Assembly (NCBI RefSeq): GCF_036884655.1
Contig: NC_088340.1
Location: 33,813,001-33,877,000, forward strand
Origin: Musa acuminata AAA Group
Lineage: Eukaryota > Streptophyta > Magnoliopsida > Zingiberales > Musaceae
Length of the DNA: 64,000 bases
Reading direction: 5' to 3'
In this document: positions 34,240 through 47,950 of the stretch, one piece after another
Layout: every line of letters begins with the position of its first letter
Numbering within the stretch: the stretch's first letter is position 1
The notes under the pieces: model-generated
What the model was told of the DNA's origin: nothing
Seen by the model: only the letters and a program-made list of their open reading frames with translations
The model's database searches: none
Program-made: the position numbers and the translations under genes

Positions 34240-36861
34240 AAATGTGAACATATCTGAATGGATAATGATTGGAGTATAAAATTGGCTAGTGATTAATTGA
34301 AAGAGGATATGCAATCCCCCAGTGGGATATTTTCATGACAATCAAACCATTAGAAGTATATGGACCAAAATTTCACCATATGAGGTACTTGAATTCTGAA
34401 ATATGATTAAAGGTTAGACTATGGATACATTGCTTATGGTAAAAGTAACAGTTCCACTGAGCTTTGGGAAGCAAGATTGAATCATCTGGATTATGAGAAA
34501 GTTTCAAGGAGATTTTTAGGAGACTTGTATTCGCTGACTTGTTCTAAGATGATGTTTCTTTAATATGAAGATACTTTTTCATACTGTAGTAATGCTGTTC
34601 ATTTAGCGTAAAACTTGAATGGATTCACTTTTTTACACAAAATTTTACTACTTAATGTCACTTCCCATGTTTGAAAATCGATAAAATTACCCTAAAATCT
34701 TCTTGGCATGGCCGGGAAAAAAGGTTATTTTAACATGTAACCAGTCTAAAATTACGTCAGCAATATCTCCCTACAAATCAAGGATTACAGCCTTATAACT
34801 CTTCTGAGCATGATGTTAACTCTTCTTAGCATGATGTGTAGTTCAAGCACTTGTAGGAAGTCATAGCCATTGATGGTCAATAACATTTAAAGTATCAAAA
34901 GAAACTATTGGAGTCCATAATGACATCTTTTAAGATAAAGTTAATGTTGATCTCTGAATATTTTATAAGATTGATGCAATTTCTATAGGAAGTATTGTTG
35001 TAAAGGATTTTGAATAATTTCTAAGGTACAGATTCATAAAAAGAGCCTAAAGTACTATTGGTGAGGCCGTGTGTGTACGTGTGAAGAGGAAGTATATAGG
35101 TTTAGGTAGTTTTGTCTGCCCATGAGGTAAAGATCAAGGGTTCTTATGATACATAATAAGGTTAAGGGAACTTGTAATCACTTTCATAGAATAAATAAAT
35201 ATATGAATAAGACTAGTTTGGTCCAAATAGGAGTAATGTTTTTTGATTGGAGGATGATCGTACAACTGAAGATTATATCAGTGTGAGAGAAATTAGTTTA
35301 AATGAAATACATATGTCTCATTGGAATACAATAGTTTAAGGTTGACTTGAGTTGGTAGTATCTTTGTGGAGGTAATATAAATTCTTGAACAATTAATTTT
35401 AGGGCGGAAAAATATGAATCTACATGACGGGCCATGACAAAGACTTGACCTGAACCTAAATTTGACTGTACTTTCCCAAGAAAGGTCTCAAATCAGAGTA
35501 CAAATAAATAAAGTGCATCTTTGGTAACACGAAGAAGAAGAAGATGCAGTTGAAGTAGATGATCAAGAGATAACCTTCGAGGCACTTGACAGGTCCCCTT
35601 GGCCTAAACCTAATCAACTTAAATTAATAGTGTGGAGCCTTTTTTTTCCCGTCATATCAATATGGTTTGTAATTAAAGGTTCCTCATTATCTTCAACGTA
35701 TGGGTTACAGTCTTAGGCTGAGGGTAGATTGATTGAGTTGTTGCAGTCCTCTTTATTGTCTTAGGTGTAGTTACATGTTATTTATATATATTTTTTCCAT
35801 TTTTTACTTTCTCTTTAACTTATCCATGTATTGTGCTTTCTTTCGTCACTACCCATTTAGTTATTCGAGATAAACTTCATCTGTTGCTACCGACTGATTT
35901 TGACTATTTATCTGAGTTTTTGTTTGTCCCATATTTGCTTTTGTTTATTCATTTATTTCTGACCTATGCTTTTTATTTCTTTTTTCCCTTTATACTGCTA
36001 ATTTACATGGCTACTAAAAAAAATACATTTTTTTTCTTTTTCATGTTTTGCTGCATTTTTCTACTTCTGCTGCTCAAATGTTTTGTTGTTGTTGTTGTTG
36101 TGTGTCTTTGTGCTATAGTTTTTGCTTCCCGTCATTTCCATTTTCTGCAGCTGTTACATGATTATTTTCTTTTTGTGTGTTTCTCTCTTTTCATTTTTGC
36201 ATTGTCATAGATAATATTTTTTTATTTATAGTAATATATATTTTTGCAGTTGAATATATGAAGTTCTGGATTCTTTTATTTATTTTTTATCATCTTTTCT
36301 TGGTTACCATACAATAACATTTTTTTTAACCTAATAAAAACATCATCTTTTGTTGACGTTCTATTAATTAATTTGAGTTTTCTGTTGCTTTTTTTATTTC
36401 TTTTCTTTTATCAAGTATGCTTTGGTTTAAGAAAAGAATGAATCTTTTATCACTTAGGTTTTGAAGGGAACCTTGTGCATTGACAAGGATCTTGTTTAGG
36501 ATATTTGTATTTGATCATTCATGGTGTTTTTCTTGTCCTTAAGGTGTTTCGTTTCGAAAAATTAAAAAATTTCGCTAGTTCCAAGTAAAAAAATTTCAAC
36601 TGAAAAACTTGGGAGCGCGGACAAATGGTAAGTCTCCTTGAAATCCCATACCACTCATAAACTACCATCATCTTCCTCCAAAGGATGGATGGATTGTTTG
36701 AATAAAACAAGAAAATAAAACATTTTATGGGCATAATGAATAAGGACAACTTATTTATTTATGTTTTTAAATAACATGGAAAAAGAATAAAATGATTTGG
36801 CGAATAAAAATGAGACTGTCACAACTAACTCAAAGCGTGACAAAAAAATAAAAAAAGGTGA
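34240..36861. other. Gene-poor stretch upstream of kinase 3' end
   Basis: AT-rich sequence without a supported gene. A T-rich low-complexity block at about 35830-36420 produces a hydrophobic spurious frame (35833-36210). The last few hundred bases should hold the kinase 3' UTR on the minus strand. Confidence 0.4.
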
Positions 36862-39800
36862 TCAATCGCTCTTCATAAGCTGTAGAAACCGCAACGCGAC
36901 TCTCAGACCCAGAATTCGAGCTTCGAGCAACATCATTTCCAGCCATATACATACGCTCCCCAAGAAGGATATTTTAACTGCAACTCTTTTGGAATCCGTC
37001 ACAGCTTCAGAAGCGATTCTTCCAATTATAAAAAAGGTATCAAGAGAAGATCCTTGCAGCTGCCGAATAATACAAGTCGGTCCATGTAAGTGGTTCGCTA
37101 ACTTGAGAATGCATGCGCGCTAGTATGTAATGATATCTCTATACGAGTGAGATGCACAATTAAGACAAAAAGGCATCAGGTAGGCTTACCAGGACATGAT
37201 TGACAGCACGTAAACAGTCGTTGGTTTTCAACATCAGTAAAATTACACGTGGAAGTCTCCTAAGCAGCTCTGATATTTGAGGAAAATACAGAGAAGCATA
37301 CATCTGTGGTATAAAAGCATAAAAAAAAAAGTACATGATAGAATCAGCTGTGAAAAAGAAATCTTGTTGAAAATGTCATGTCATTGTAACTAAAGATAAC
37401 GGCAAACTTGTTTGTTCTAAGTTAGACCCTTGACAAGGACATGAAATAACCTGGAGTTCTGAACGGTCACCGTCGTTGCCTTCCAAGACCAGATGGTCTG
37501 CAGATGGATCGATGACCTTTTTCCAAGGCCTCATAGTGAGTACTCCTGCAAATAGAGCACAAAGATCCTCACCTGCACCAAGTTTTATACTATTTTCCTT
37601 GATGGCGTTAGCATCGGCAAAAACTAGACCCTATACGCAAAGGTGAGTGAACTCACAAAGTTAACTATGAAATTTATAAATTAAAAAAAAAAGAGTTTAA
37701 CTATTGAGAAGAAAAGATAAAAAATGCACCTTCCAAAGTGCAGCATAGTTTGTTCTAGTTGAAAAATCAAGCTCTCTGTAGAGACCATGATCAAGTAGTA
37801 TCAATTGTGGTTTTCTCCTCCCTGCACGTCACATGCACAAGCTGCTGCTTTAGAAAATATCTCTACGATTTAAACCAAAACTATATTCTTCACTATCAAA
37901 TCTGATGCAGGACAGCAGTAAGAAAATTAAATTCTATTAGAAATGTCAATTTGGAAAAAAAAAAAAAAACAGGATACAAGATATAAGAAATAAATAACAA
38001 TGAATATCTGAACTGACCTCGATGACTTAAAAATTAAAAAAAAATCAGCAATTCTTAAGTAGATGGCTAGTGATTATCTGAACAGAGAAATTGTTCTAGT
38101 AACACCCCTCGACTTTATCCCATATACATTTTATATGCACCATAATATTTATGAAATTGAAGTCCAAAGACATACTTGATGGAACTGTAAGTTGTTTTCT
38201 GCAGACTGGCCATGGTTAAAAGCATGAAACATGTAAATTTTGTTAAATTTACTGGAATCAACTATGCACAAAATTGTACCATATAAGCACAAAGGTCATA
38301 AGCTAGATGCAGAAAAAGCTTCTTACCAAAAATATTCCATTTATTGGATGGCAAAGGCCTAACCATCATATTGGCAGCATGTGGGTCACAATGAACAAAT
38401 CCATGCTTAAAAATCATCTCTGCAAAAGCTCGGGTGACCTGCACGATTTTAGATTTGACATACAGTGTGACACACATTATACGTAACATTCTGATTTCTG
38501 ACAATGAGAAATGATTGACAATTTAAATAGACTTACTAATTTTGAAACATCAACTGGTTCGAGTCCAAGGCTTCGTATAGCAGTCACATCAGTAATTTCC
38601 GCAGCGTCCATAAATTCCATAGTCAAAAGTCTAGTGGTACTCAGGTTCCAATAGACTTTAGGAGCATATATGCTATGTGCAGTACGAGGAGATAGCCTTC
38701 TAAAATTGTCCAAACATTTGACACTGTTCCTAGCCTCAAACAAAAAATCTAATTCCTGGAAATCATGATATGATTGCTTAAAATTTAGTCCAGATTTCAA
38801 GATTAAGATCATGAGTGGCATACACACAAAAAAGTGAAAAAAAAATAAAAACCCATAGTGTAGAGTAACTTACACTCTTCATTGCCATCACTAAAATTTG
38901 TCCTACGGATGCTTTACAGCTATTGGTAAAGTTATCAGAACTTTAGTACAGACAAAATATTGGGGGTTACAAACAAAAGTCAGATTACAAAAAATATTAT
39001 CATGCTACACTGTTCAGTTTACCATAACAGTGCAGCTTTGGGCTGGCTATGTATGTGTTGCTATGTATGTGTTTACACAAGCATATGTGCTTACAAAAGC
39101 ATAATATGATTGGACTTCTCCACTCAAGTTTACAGAATACATTCTAATGACAAGCATTAGATGGCAAAAGGGTGATTGAACAAATAAGAAAAAGAAGAAC
39201 GACCATAAGCCAAATGTGAAATCATGACGATGAAGAAAGTCAGGAAGTAACCTGATTATTCTTATATGAAGGCTCTCAGATGAAGAAATAATAGAGAATA
39301 CATCAAAGAAAATGTAGTTGACCAACTTTAAGAAGCAATACTCTTAAAGTTTTGAACATTAAAAGAAAATTGCACATGATTCTTCAGCATGAGCAGTACA
39401 CACAGTTTAAACATTTCTGAATATTATATAGAAAATGAACTTCATTGTAGCAAGTTCATCTAAAAAGATTTGAACATTAAAAGAAAATTATATGTGATGA
39501 CCATTCTTCAAAAATTCAAGTTTCATTGGAGAATAGATACATAAAGATTGACAGAGTACCCTGCATATATACATGCATGTGTGACTTCTCTTAAACATTA
39601 CCAAAAGCATAGTTAATGTTTGTCAGGCCCATGACTTCGTAAAGAAGTAAACATCAAAATAACAGGACCATACAATATGCTAAGTTGATTGACCAAAAAA
39701 ATAATGTGGAAATCAAGGACAAGCACAAACCAAAAGCATGAAAATGTATGAACATGACACGATACACCAGTCAGAACATGTCCATACCGATCAGACGTTT

Positions 39801-42800
39801 TCTGATGTGTCCAATTAAAATAAATGTGTGGAAACACAAATTAAAACAGAAGGGGAATACATGTAAAAGAAAACCTACCTTGGGTGCACTTTCACGAATT
39901 TCATCAACCAACCACCTATACAAGAAAAATGTTAGTTGGCATGAATGTTGGTTTTTGGTAGAAAGAATGAAACATGAATGCTGTCAATGTGTGATGTGAA
40001 GTTGGACAACCATGAATCAGATAATGTTCTCCATTGTTGGCAAACAAAAATATGCACTATACATTTAACAGTAATTCAATGTTTACTTTAGGACTTTTAC
40101 TTAAGTAGAAACAAGTAAACAATCATAACATCTTTCTCAATCCAGATTGCACTAAACATCTTCAAATCTTGAAAGTTGGCTGCAAATGGTGCTAAAAAAA
40201 GGTTCAAACAATCTGGACCTTGATGCACGCACAAATAAACCGACTCAACATTTTCAAGTAGTAGTTGAATTCAGATTACAAGAAAGGCCCTAATGTGAAC
40301 ATGAAAGATTGCCAAAGATCTCACTTTCTAAAATAACAATACATGTAATTATATGTATTTCATAAAGAGAACATCTTTACATGAAGGATCAATAAAATAG
40401 AACCACCGAATATGTACCTATAGTCAAATGCAGGAAAACACCAATGCAAGAAATTCACTAGCAAATCCACAGTGGCAATATCTGCAACAGCAGTATCTGT
40501 CAAGTGAGTGTGTTGCACCTGTGTGTAGCAAAAATAAGGGAATTGAGTAGCACCAGGTATTATGCAATCTCATCATCGGAAAAAAAAAGTATTAAGCATA
40601 AATCTGATTCCTGCATAAAGAATATATCTTCCAACCTTTACAGCAACTTTTTGTCCATCATGTGTTCTGGCAGCATGAACTTGTGCAAGGGATGCACTAG
40701 CTAGTGGGTTTGGATCAAATTCTGCAAAAATCTGAGTACATATTGCTTAATTAGTAGATACTTAAAAGATAAAAGGTCCTATATAAAGATGTCTTTTGAT
40801 AATTTGCTATGAGGTGGGCAAGCGAGTGCAAGAGATGTAGCTAACAGAAATACATCAACATCTAGTATTGCAAAATGAACTAGCGATAGAACAAACTTTC
40901 TCAGGTGGTCCACCAAGCTCTTTAATGACTACATTGTGCACTTGATCATACGAGGAAACAGGACATCTCTTCAACATTGACGCCCTCATTATTTGAACAT
41001 ATTCTTCCGGAACTACATATTCCTAAAGGAAGATTTATGAAATTAGTCATATATAGACAATAAAATATCAGTAAGAAAGAGTATCTAGAAATGCTTGCAG
41101 CAAAAGCAGTGAAATTATTCTATAGGAATACTGCAGAAGTGCACGTGTAAACTCTGAACAAAGATAATATTCAGTTATGGTGTTAAATATAATGCAGTCG
41201 GCATAAACTAAGGCTCAACATCGATTGTTCAGTGTCCCGATGGAAAAGGAAAAGTTGCTAAATTTGGCTTGAATGACTCCCTAAATCCCTTCCAGGCTTT
41301 TTCAATGTTCTGTCATTACTTCAGTTCTAATTAGACAGTAGGAATCAATCAATCATCACTTGAATCTATAGGAGTTAGCCAAATTGTTGATATTCATTCT
41401 CTATTTATTTCCTTTGCAAAATAATCCTAAAGGGCATTAATTGATGACACTCTAATCCTAATACGAAGTTGAAATTTTTAGGATAGCTATTAGATGAATA
41501 AGCGTGAAGTGATTTTCCTTTTCTCAATCAACCTCAAGGGTATAGGAGTCTTAGGATGGTTGAAGAGTTTGATGCAATCGAGCGGATGCATGCAAGTTAT
41601 CTTCAAAGTATACATCTTTCACCAATGTTCCTTTGTATCTAATGTTGTAATAACAACAAAAAGTCGTAAGTTCTAACTATTTGGGATCAACTACATGAAT
41701 CTCTTGTTGCCATTGAAATCTAATTTTTTTTCTCTGATGTTACAATACCTATTTTTTTCTCTTCTGCATCTCTGACTTTTCTTCTATATTTTTATTTTTT
41801 TATCAATCAATTGAGAAAAGATCAGCAATTGTTTATATTCTAGTGCAGCATGATCAGCCCCAAATCCTCTACAAAACTTTATTAAATACAACAACCAGAT
41901 ATACAATGAATAGAACCACTTTAGTACAAAGTGTTAATATCGTTGATCAGTATGTAACCATAGTACAAAATGCAACAAAAAACAGGGTGAGAGGAGAGTC
42001 CCTTGCCAAAAGGTCAGTTTCAAGACCAAGGCTATATTCCAAATGAGAACAAGAAGGCCTTTCCAACCATCCAGTGCAACAAAAATGGGGGTGAGGGGAG
42101 GAGGATAGTCTGCTAGTAAAGTCAATCTCAAGACCAAGTAAGGCTACTTTCCAAATGCAACCAAACAAGGTCTCCACCAACTGTCCAGTGCAATTAAAGT
42201 TGTCTAAAATTGGCATATAAGAACTAACAAAATTCCAGCAATTCGTGCTTTGAACAAGTACTTATGGTTCATTGAATCCATAAAGGGACAACAGTCTTTT
42301 TGTTATCACTATTTTGGCCAATTTTTTCCTACTAGTGATTTTAACCAGTGAAAAAATATATGTCTACTTGTAAATTCGGTCCTGTCAATGGATAGCAACC
42401 ACCTAAGCATAGAATACCGATCTCTATTAGGATGATGCCATACATATTCTAATGCTCCAGAGAGATAATAACACCAGCTTCAGTCATAAAACTTCTGCCA
42501 AAAGCACATTGGAACTACTCTCACCATCCAATTTTCATTTCCAAGATCAATTATCTTCATTATTTTATATAAAAAGGAAGGAATTTGTTCAATCACATCA
42601 AAACCTGATGAATTACTATTATTTCTTTATATTCAATCACATCAAGCTATATTACTTTTCATGTAGAACTTGATGAACATTATTTCAGCTTTATATTTAT
42701 TTAAGACATACCAGTTGACTAATATGTTGACCAAGCTTGATATATATCCCTCCATTGCGAAAACACAAATCCTGTAATCTATGAGCAGATCGCTTGTGAA

Positions 42801-45800
42801 CTTCATGCTTTGCCTTGGACCACTCTATGCTTCCCTCCTTAAGGTTCCAAAGCGAGTATTGATAGTCTGAAAGGAAAGTTTGGGGAAGAGCAAAAACAAG
42901 CACAAATGAAATATTATCAGTCTCTCTTCTTTTTTAATAAAATAAGCAGCATAAATTACAGGGAGAAACAAAACAAAGGATTCTGCACATATATTAAAGG
43001 TTTGACCATAAGCAAATAACGAAAAATTAACACAAAAGAGTAGCATCTAACTTACAAGCCCAAAGTGTATAATTATTTGTTCACATCATCTATGCTTTCA
43101 GTTTCATGCTCCAATGAGACCCAAGCATGACTAAGATGTACTTTAGCAAAAAGATGAGATCAGGCATGACCAAGAATCTGTTTGGAATGGTATGGAGTTG
43201 TTATTGCAAGATAATGAAGTTAGTGTTGGTATTTCTCATGCAATACTGATTATCCTAACTTCACAAGTTTATGGTCTGTCTTACCTACTCTCGCATCCAC
43301 AACCTTAAATCCTGCAGGATATAAATCCATGCAAGGATGGAAAAACAACCTCACCATCTAGATTTCGTTACCAACTAAGTTGGCTCATTAAATAGGATCA
43401 AACTGACCTTTCTGTGCTAAGATAGGTGATGAGTGTAAAAGTGTCTCACTGCTTTCACTGCCTCAAATCACCACTTAAGCTGCCTTGCCTCACCCCTGGA
43501 AAGAGAAGGGAAGACCAGAGGACAAGGAGTGGTTGAAGGATCAGTGGAAGGTGAGCTTTTCGTATATTTGTCATCAAGTTTTGCCATTTTTTCTCCTTTT
43601 CTGTTTTGGTTTTGTATTCCTTTCGCAAAGTGTGTCAACTGAAATAGGCGTGTGCTAATAAACTAAAACCCTTGGATCTATACGTCAAAAGTTTACACCC
43701 ATTGACTACTGAGATGAAACCTCTTTGTTTGGTAGCTTCCAATAAACTATCTTCCAAATTTAGCATCAACAACATAATAATATAAGTAAACATCAAATCA
43801 GTTCTTATCCTTGCATGCTCTAAAGCTTCTTTTTGTCTTCTTGCTATGTCTGATACTTTGATGCCCATCAAAATTTGATTACTTTGGTTACAAGTATAAA
43901 ATCTCAATCAAATGCAAATTTTGACACCTTATCAAATTGGTACCTTTATAGAAAGGTGGAGAATATATCAGCTTGTCTTACCCAATAGCACTGAAAAAAT
44001 AATAAAAAAGTGGATAATGACCAATACCAACCTATATGGTTTAACCAGTCCTTGGTCAGACCCATAAATACTGGTCGGGGTATATACTGGTCCATTCAAT
44101 ATTTGTAACCTTATGTTACAAGTCTACCAAAGATTGAGACCCTAATGAAAGACATCTCTAGGGGACAAGATTCAACCAAGTTCAATGAACTTTTAGTTGC
44201 ATAATCCTTACATCCAATGAACACAAGGGACCAACTTCATTCGGATTCCATGAAGCCCCAAAGACTAAAGAGGTTGGTGGAGGTTTAAGGTCCCTAGATC
44301 TAATCCTTTGGTGATAGCTTAAAGAACCTTCTAATGTATTTTCATTGTCCCTAAATATACAATGTGGCATGAGTAAGCCCCATGGTACAGTGGCACTAGT
44401 CAAAAAACCATGGAATGCCACAACATGTGACATCTCTTAAGAAGTTATTCACCAAATATCCATTAGTATAACCAATGTTCCTTTTTTCTGAGGAAATATA
44501 ACCAAGTAACCAACAGTTTTTAAGATTAACAAGCTTGTACAATGAAGCACCCATTTCAATTCATCCATAAAATGGATTATCACAATATAGGTTGCCTAAC
44601 AAATCATACATACTGTCTTCAAATCATACTACACGACATAACAGAATTCAACTACTTCATAGGTGAGCATTAACAGGTTAAAACCAAATTAATGAACTGC
44701 ACCAACTCTATTTGGTCAATTAAGTTCAATTTTCTTAAAAATTTGGTTCCAAGTGGTTTATTTTTAAATGAAATATTCAGTTTTTTATTTGCTCCTGTAG
44801 AATGAGAATCATTTAAACCAAATAAACAAAAAATTTAGTTGCCATAGGCCTGATTGATTTAGTAGCACTGCAATATAAATACTTGATAAGCCCTGTGCTG
44901 AAGTTCGAAATCAAGACACAGCCAGAACACATTCTAATGTCTCTTGGTGCTAGCTTGAGTGGTTCTCAAAACTCAAAAGTACAAAACTTTAGAATTCAAG
45001 GAGGATATAATCTTCAGAAAGAAAATTGACTCCTAAAAACCTAAATACCACTATGATGGGTAAACCTGATTCTACCCTATTGGTTTCTGCTTGTGCAGTT
45101 TATCACATTAGGAAATACACCAATTCCACCAACTCATCACTGTTCTAGATCAGTTCTTTTTTTAATTGAACTGACTGAATTGCAAATTTAGTGTGGTCAG
45201 TTTAGTTCAGATATAATCTCGTTTGTTTCATTTTTGAAGTTTAATGCATCCCAATCCAAGAAAACCAACTCAAGATAACCTAAATTTAAATGCTCACCCC
45301 TATTAACAGTCCATCCCTATAAATGTGGACAAGATAAAAAGTCTATCTCACAATTTAAAGAACTTCCTAACTATAATATTTTGAACTCATCGGCTTTTTT
45401 GGACTAAACAGAAGAGAATACCCAAAGCAATGGTAAACAACTCAAAAACATTATCAGGAAGTGATCAACTACGCAATAATCTAAAAATCCCTAAAAAGTA
45501 GTAAAACATAATCAGGAAGTTAATCAGGATCCACCAAATTGCCAGTGTTGCACAGATCTCATCCTTAAGGTCTTCTGTCATTGAATTAATTTATACTGTA
45601 AGTTAATCAGGATCCACCAAATTGCCAGGCTACACATGTGATATATATCTCATTAAAGATCACTCTCATAATTGCAATCTCACTAAACCACCATAATTTT
45701 TTGTGATCCACATTTCACAATAAGGGACAAACCTACAATAAGTAGGTTTAATAGGTAGCAAACCTATAATGAAACTCTAGGTAGGAAGAAATACGTAAAA

Positions 45801-47152
45801 GGCACAATGAATCTTTCCTCAGAATTTCAGTACCTGCTCTGATCATTTGAGAGACATAATATCCCAAATCTGGGTTCCAAATTGATTTTGAATATGCATA
45901 ATAGTGAACCATTAAAACAGAAAACTTAAATATACCTAAATTTAAAAGATATGAGCATATAAAAAATAAAGGTAGAAATCAGGATAAGGAATAAGTAAAC
46001 TAAAAGCTAGAGAAAATAACACTGAGAAAAAAAAATAATATAGATCCTTATCAGGCAAAGAAAGAGCTCATGCTTCCAATAATCCGTTATGTAAATAATT
46101 AAACTTAGACAGAAAAAATAACATGCAAAGAGAAAAAATCATGTAGAGTCTATTGACAGAGAGAACTATTTGACAATCAATCATGTCAAATACATAGGGC
46201 TTATTTTGAGGGTATCTACGAGAAGTCATCTGATTCTAGGGCTACAAATAAAATGAGGAATTGATCTTATCATCTCCACGGTTAAACACAATCTAAAACC
46301 CTAAGAGAGGCAATTCAAGATCCGAACTATCAAAATCTAGTGATGAATGTTATTCTTGAGCTTAAGAGACAAGGCTCCTTCCACTCAGCATACTTTCTTA
46401 CTTCAGAAATTAACCAAAAATTTCAAGCTGTGACACGCAAAAGATCAAGAAACAAAACAGGAAATTGGTGCTCACCTGCAATGATCATAGCTACAGTGAG
46501 GTTGTCATGGAGTCAAAGAGGGACGATGGTACAAATCCTAAAGATGGTTGAATGATGAGGTAGCAGCAGGATTCATCTGATTCTAGGGATGCAGACTCCA
46601 TAAGGAATCAATCTTAATTTTTCTCGGGCTAAACTAAATTTAAAACCTTAAAAGAGGCAATGCAAGATGCAAATTGCCAAAACCTACTGACGAATGTGTA
46701 ATTCTTGGACATAAGAGACAAAGTTCATCTCGCTCCAGCGTAATTCCTTCCTAAAAGCTTTACCGAAAATTCGAGGCCACCATACGTGTAAAATCAAGAG
46801 ACAATAAGATCAAGAACTGAATATAAGGAGAAAGGATGGCGAATTCATCTGCCAACCGATCAAGAACGATGGTGCAAATCCTGAATGCGCAATTCTTGAA
46901 GGTCGTCGAAGGATGAGGCGGCGAGGGAATACATCAGGGCTACGGATATAAAGGAACCGATCTCATCTTCTCCCAGGTTAAACTCGATTTAAAACCCTAG
47001 GAGAGAAGAAGCAATACAAGACCCAATCGTCAAACGCTAGTGACGGAAGGTGTGATTCTTGGGCTAAAGAAACAAGCTCCTCGAGCTTCACCGAATATTC
47101 CAGGCCGTGATGCGCGTCAAATCAAGAAAAAAATAGATAGATAGATAGATGG

Positions 47153-47200
<48 letters not shown>

Positions 47201-47367
47201 CCCACGATCGTGGCTACGGTGAGGGTATCACGGAGGAGGCGAAGAGGGACGGTAGTGCAAATCTTGAAGTTGGTCGACGGATCGTCGGAGGTGGCGATGG
47301 CGGCGGCTGTAGCTCCTCCGCCAAGAACGGCGGCCCCAACTGAGAGCTTCGCCGCAGCGCGCCACAT
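36862..47367 (-). CDS. ABC1/ADCK1-type atypical protein kinase
   Basis: Twelve exons: 47367..47199, 42866..42712, 41022..40897, 40731..40636, 40518..40418, 39915..39879, 38755..38537, 38438..38327, 37821..37730, 37630..37451, 37303..37190 and 37059..36862. They give 532 residues, close to Arabidopsis At2g40090 (about 538). ABC1 hallmarks are IKLGQ at 99-103 (KxGQ motif), ASASLAQVH at 161-169 (Ala-rich loop in place of the Gly-rich loop), the VAVK lysine 182, HCDPHAAN with Asp319 and Asn324, and DHG at 349-351. The short Ala-rich N terminus before residue 30 may be an organelle-targeting or membrane segment. The family supports quinone and lipid metabolism in mitochondria and plastids; the substrate of this branch is not settled. 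MWRAAAKL was chosen as the start because the longer upstream frame lacks a convincing ATG. Intron 1 is 4.3 kb and contains fossil copies of exon 1. Confidence 0.93.
41963..42195. repeat. Diverged tandem repeat of about 115 bp in kinase intron 2
   Basis: Two adjacent copies (about 41963-42075 and 42076-42195) share the order GGGTGAG, GGTCAGTTTCAAGACCAAG or AGTCAATCTCAAGACCAAG, ATTCCAAATG or TTTCCAAATG, and ATCCAGTGCAA or GTCCAGTGCAA. No coding meaning. It resembles a fragment of a dispersed repeat. Confidence 0.55.
42867..46130. other. Bulk of kinase intron 1
   Basis: AT-rich intronic sequence without a supported gene on either strand. Near 44055-44090 there is a TACTGGTCGGGGTATATACTGG-like region with internal symmetry that may be a small transposon relic. 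Frames at 43635-43907 and 44182-44433 have no motif. Confidence 0.45.
46215..47199 (-). repeat. Tandem partial copies of kinase exon 1 and adjacent intron
   Basis: Three ordered copies of a unit of about 355-370 bp lie end to end, with starts near 46220, 46570 and 46925 on the plus strand. Each has an AAACCCTA/CTAAAACC segment, a GAGAGAGGCAA-like segment, a TGATTCTTGG/TTATTCTTGAGC segment and AATCAAGA. The unit nearest the gene runs into exon 1. The other two carry decayed exon-1 3' parts at about 46471-46550 and 46868-46910. Details are in the findings. Confidence 0.75.
47130..47197. repeat. GATA/GA compound microsatellite at kinase intron 1 donor
   Basis: A run of TAGA/GATA units (about 47131-47172) passes into a perfect AG run (47171-47196). 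It ends at the exon 1 splice donor, whose intron begins GTCTCTCTC in the minus sense. Length variation here is directly beside the donor and could affect splicing. Confidence 0.85.
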
Positions 47368-47950
47368 GTAGACCACGATCCACCTTCCCGCCAAACCAGC
47401 ACGAGACAAGAGAGGAGGAGCGGCGCCGCCTACTCCGAGAAGCCGACAAGCGAGGACTCACGTAGCCTCTCTCCGAAACCTAAGATGACATATAAAGGCC
47501 CATCGTTAAGGCCCAACTTTGTTGCTTCCCGTGGTGATACGGATTTCCAATTAACGGACTCAGATCCATCTTCTAAACGGATTCGGGTCAATGAAAACCC
47601 GATTGCACAATTACATGAACCAGGGTTCGATGAGACCAAATCGCTCTTTTGTAATTGGGTCAATCTCGGGTTAAAGACATAACTAAGTCCGGTTCGGGTC
47701 AAGTCAAACAATTAGAACACAGGAAGAGCCAATTTAAATGGCATTCGTGTTATTAATACTAATCTATAAGGCTAAGGATTTGAGTTAATCCCGTACGTCC
47801 TCGAGGGCTCCGTGGGCAGCTCTTACGGACGCCAACACAGAGCCCGACGACGCCAGCCTTTCTCTCCCTCCTCCGTTCTCCATCTCCACCCGATCTCTCT
47901 CTCTCTCTCTCTCTCTTAGGGTTTGCGTGGCCTCTCCACTCTGACGATCG
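47368..47950. promoter_or_regulatory. Probable bidirectional promoter between kinase and methyltransferase
   Basis: 583 bp separate two divergent start codons and must hold both promoters and both 5' UTRs. No clear TATA box is seen for either gene. A CT run at about 47896-47917, a usual plant core-promoter or leader element, lies about 35 bp before the methyltransferase start codon. TTAGGGTTT (about 47918-47926), a telo-box-like motif frequent in promoters of translation-related genes, follows it. Confidence 0.6.

Noticed and set aside
35833..36210. 125-codon hydrophobic plus frame
   Set aside because: Encoded by a T-rich low-complexity stretch (poly-Phe/Leu), with no domain or splice context.
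36797..37123. 108-codon plus frame downstream of the kinase
   Set aside because: It is the antisense of the last kinase exon (37059..36862).
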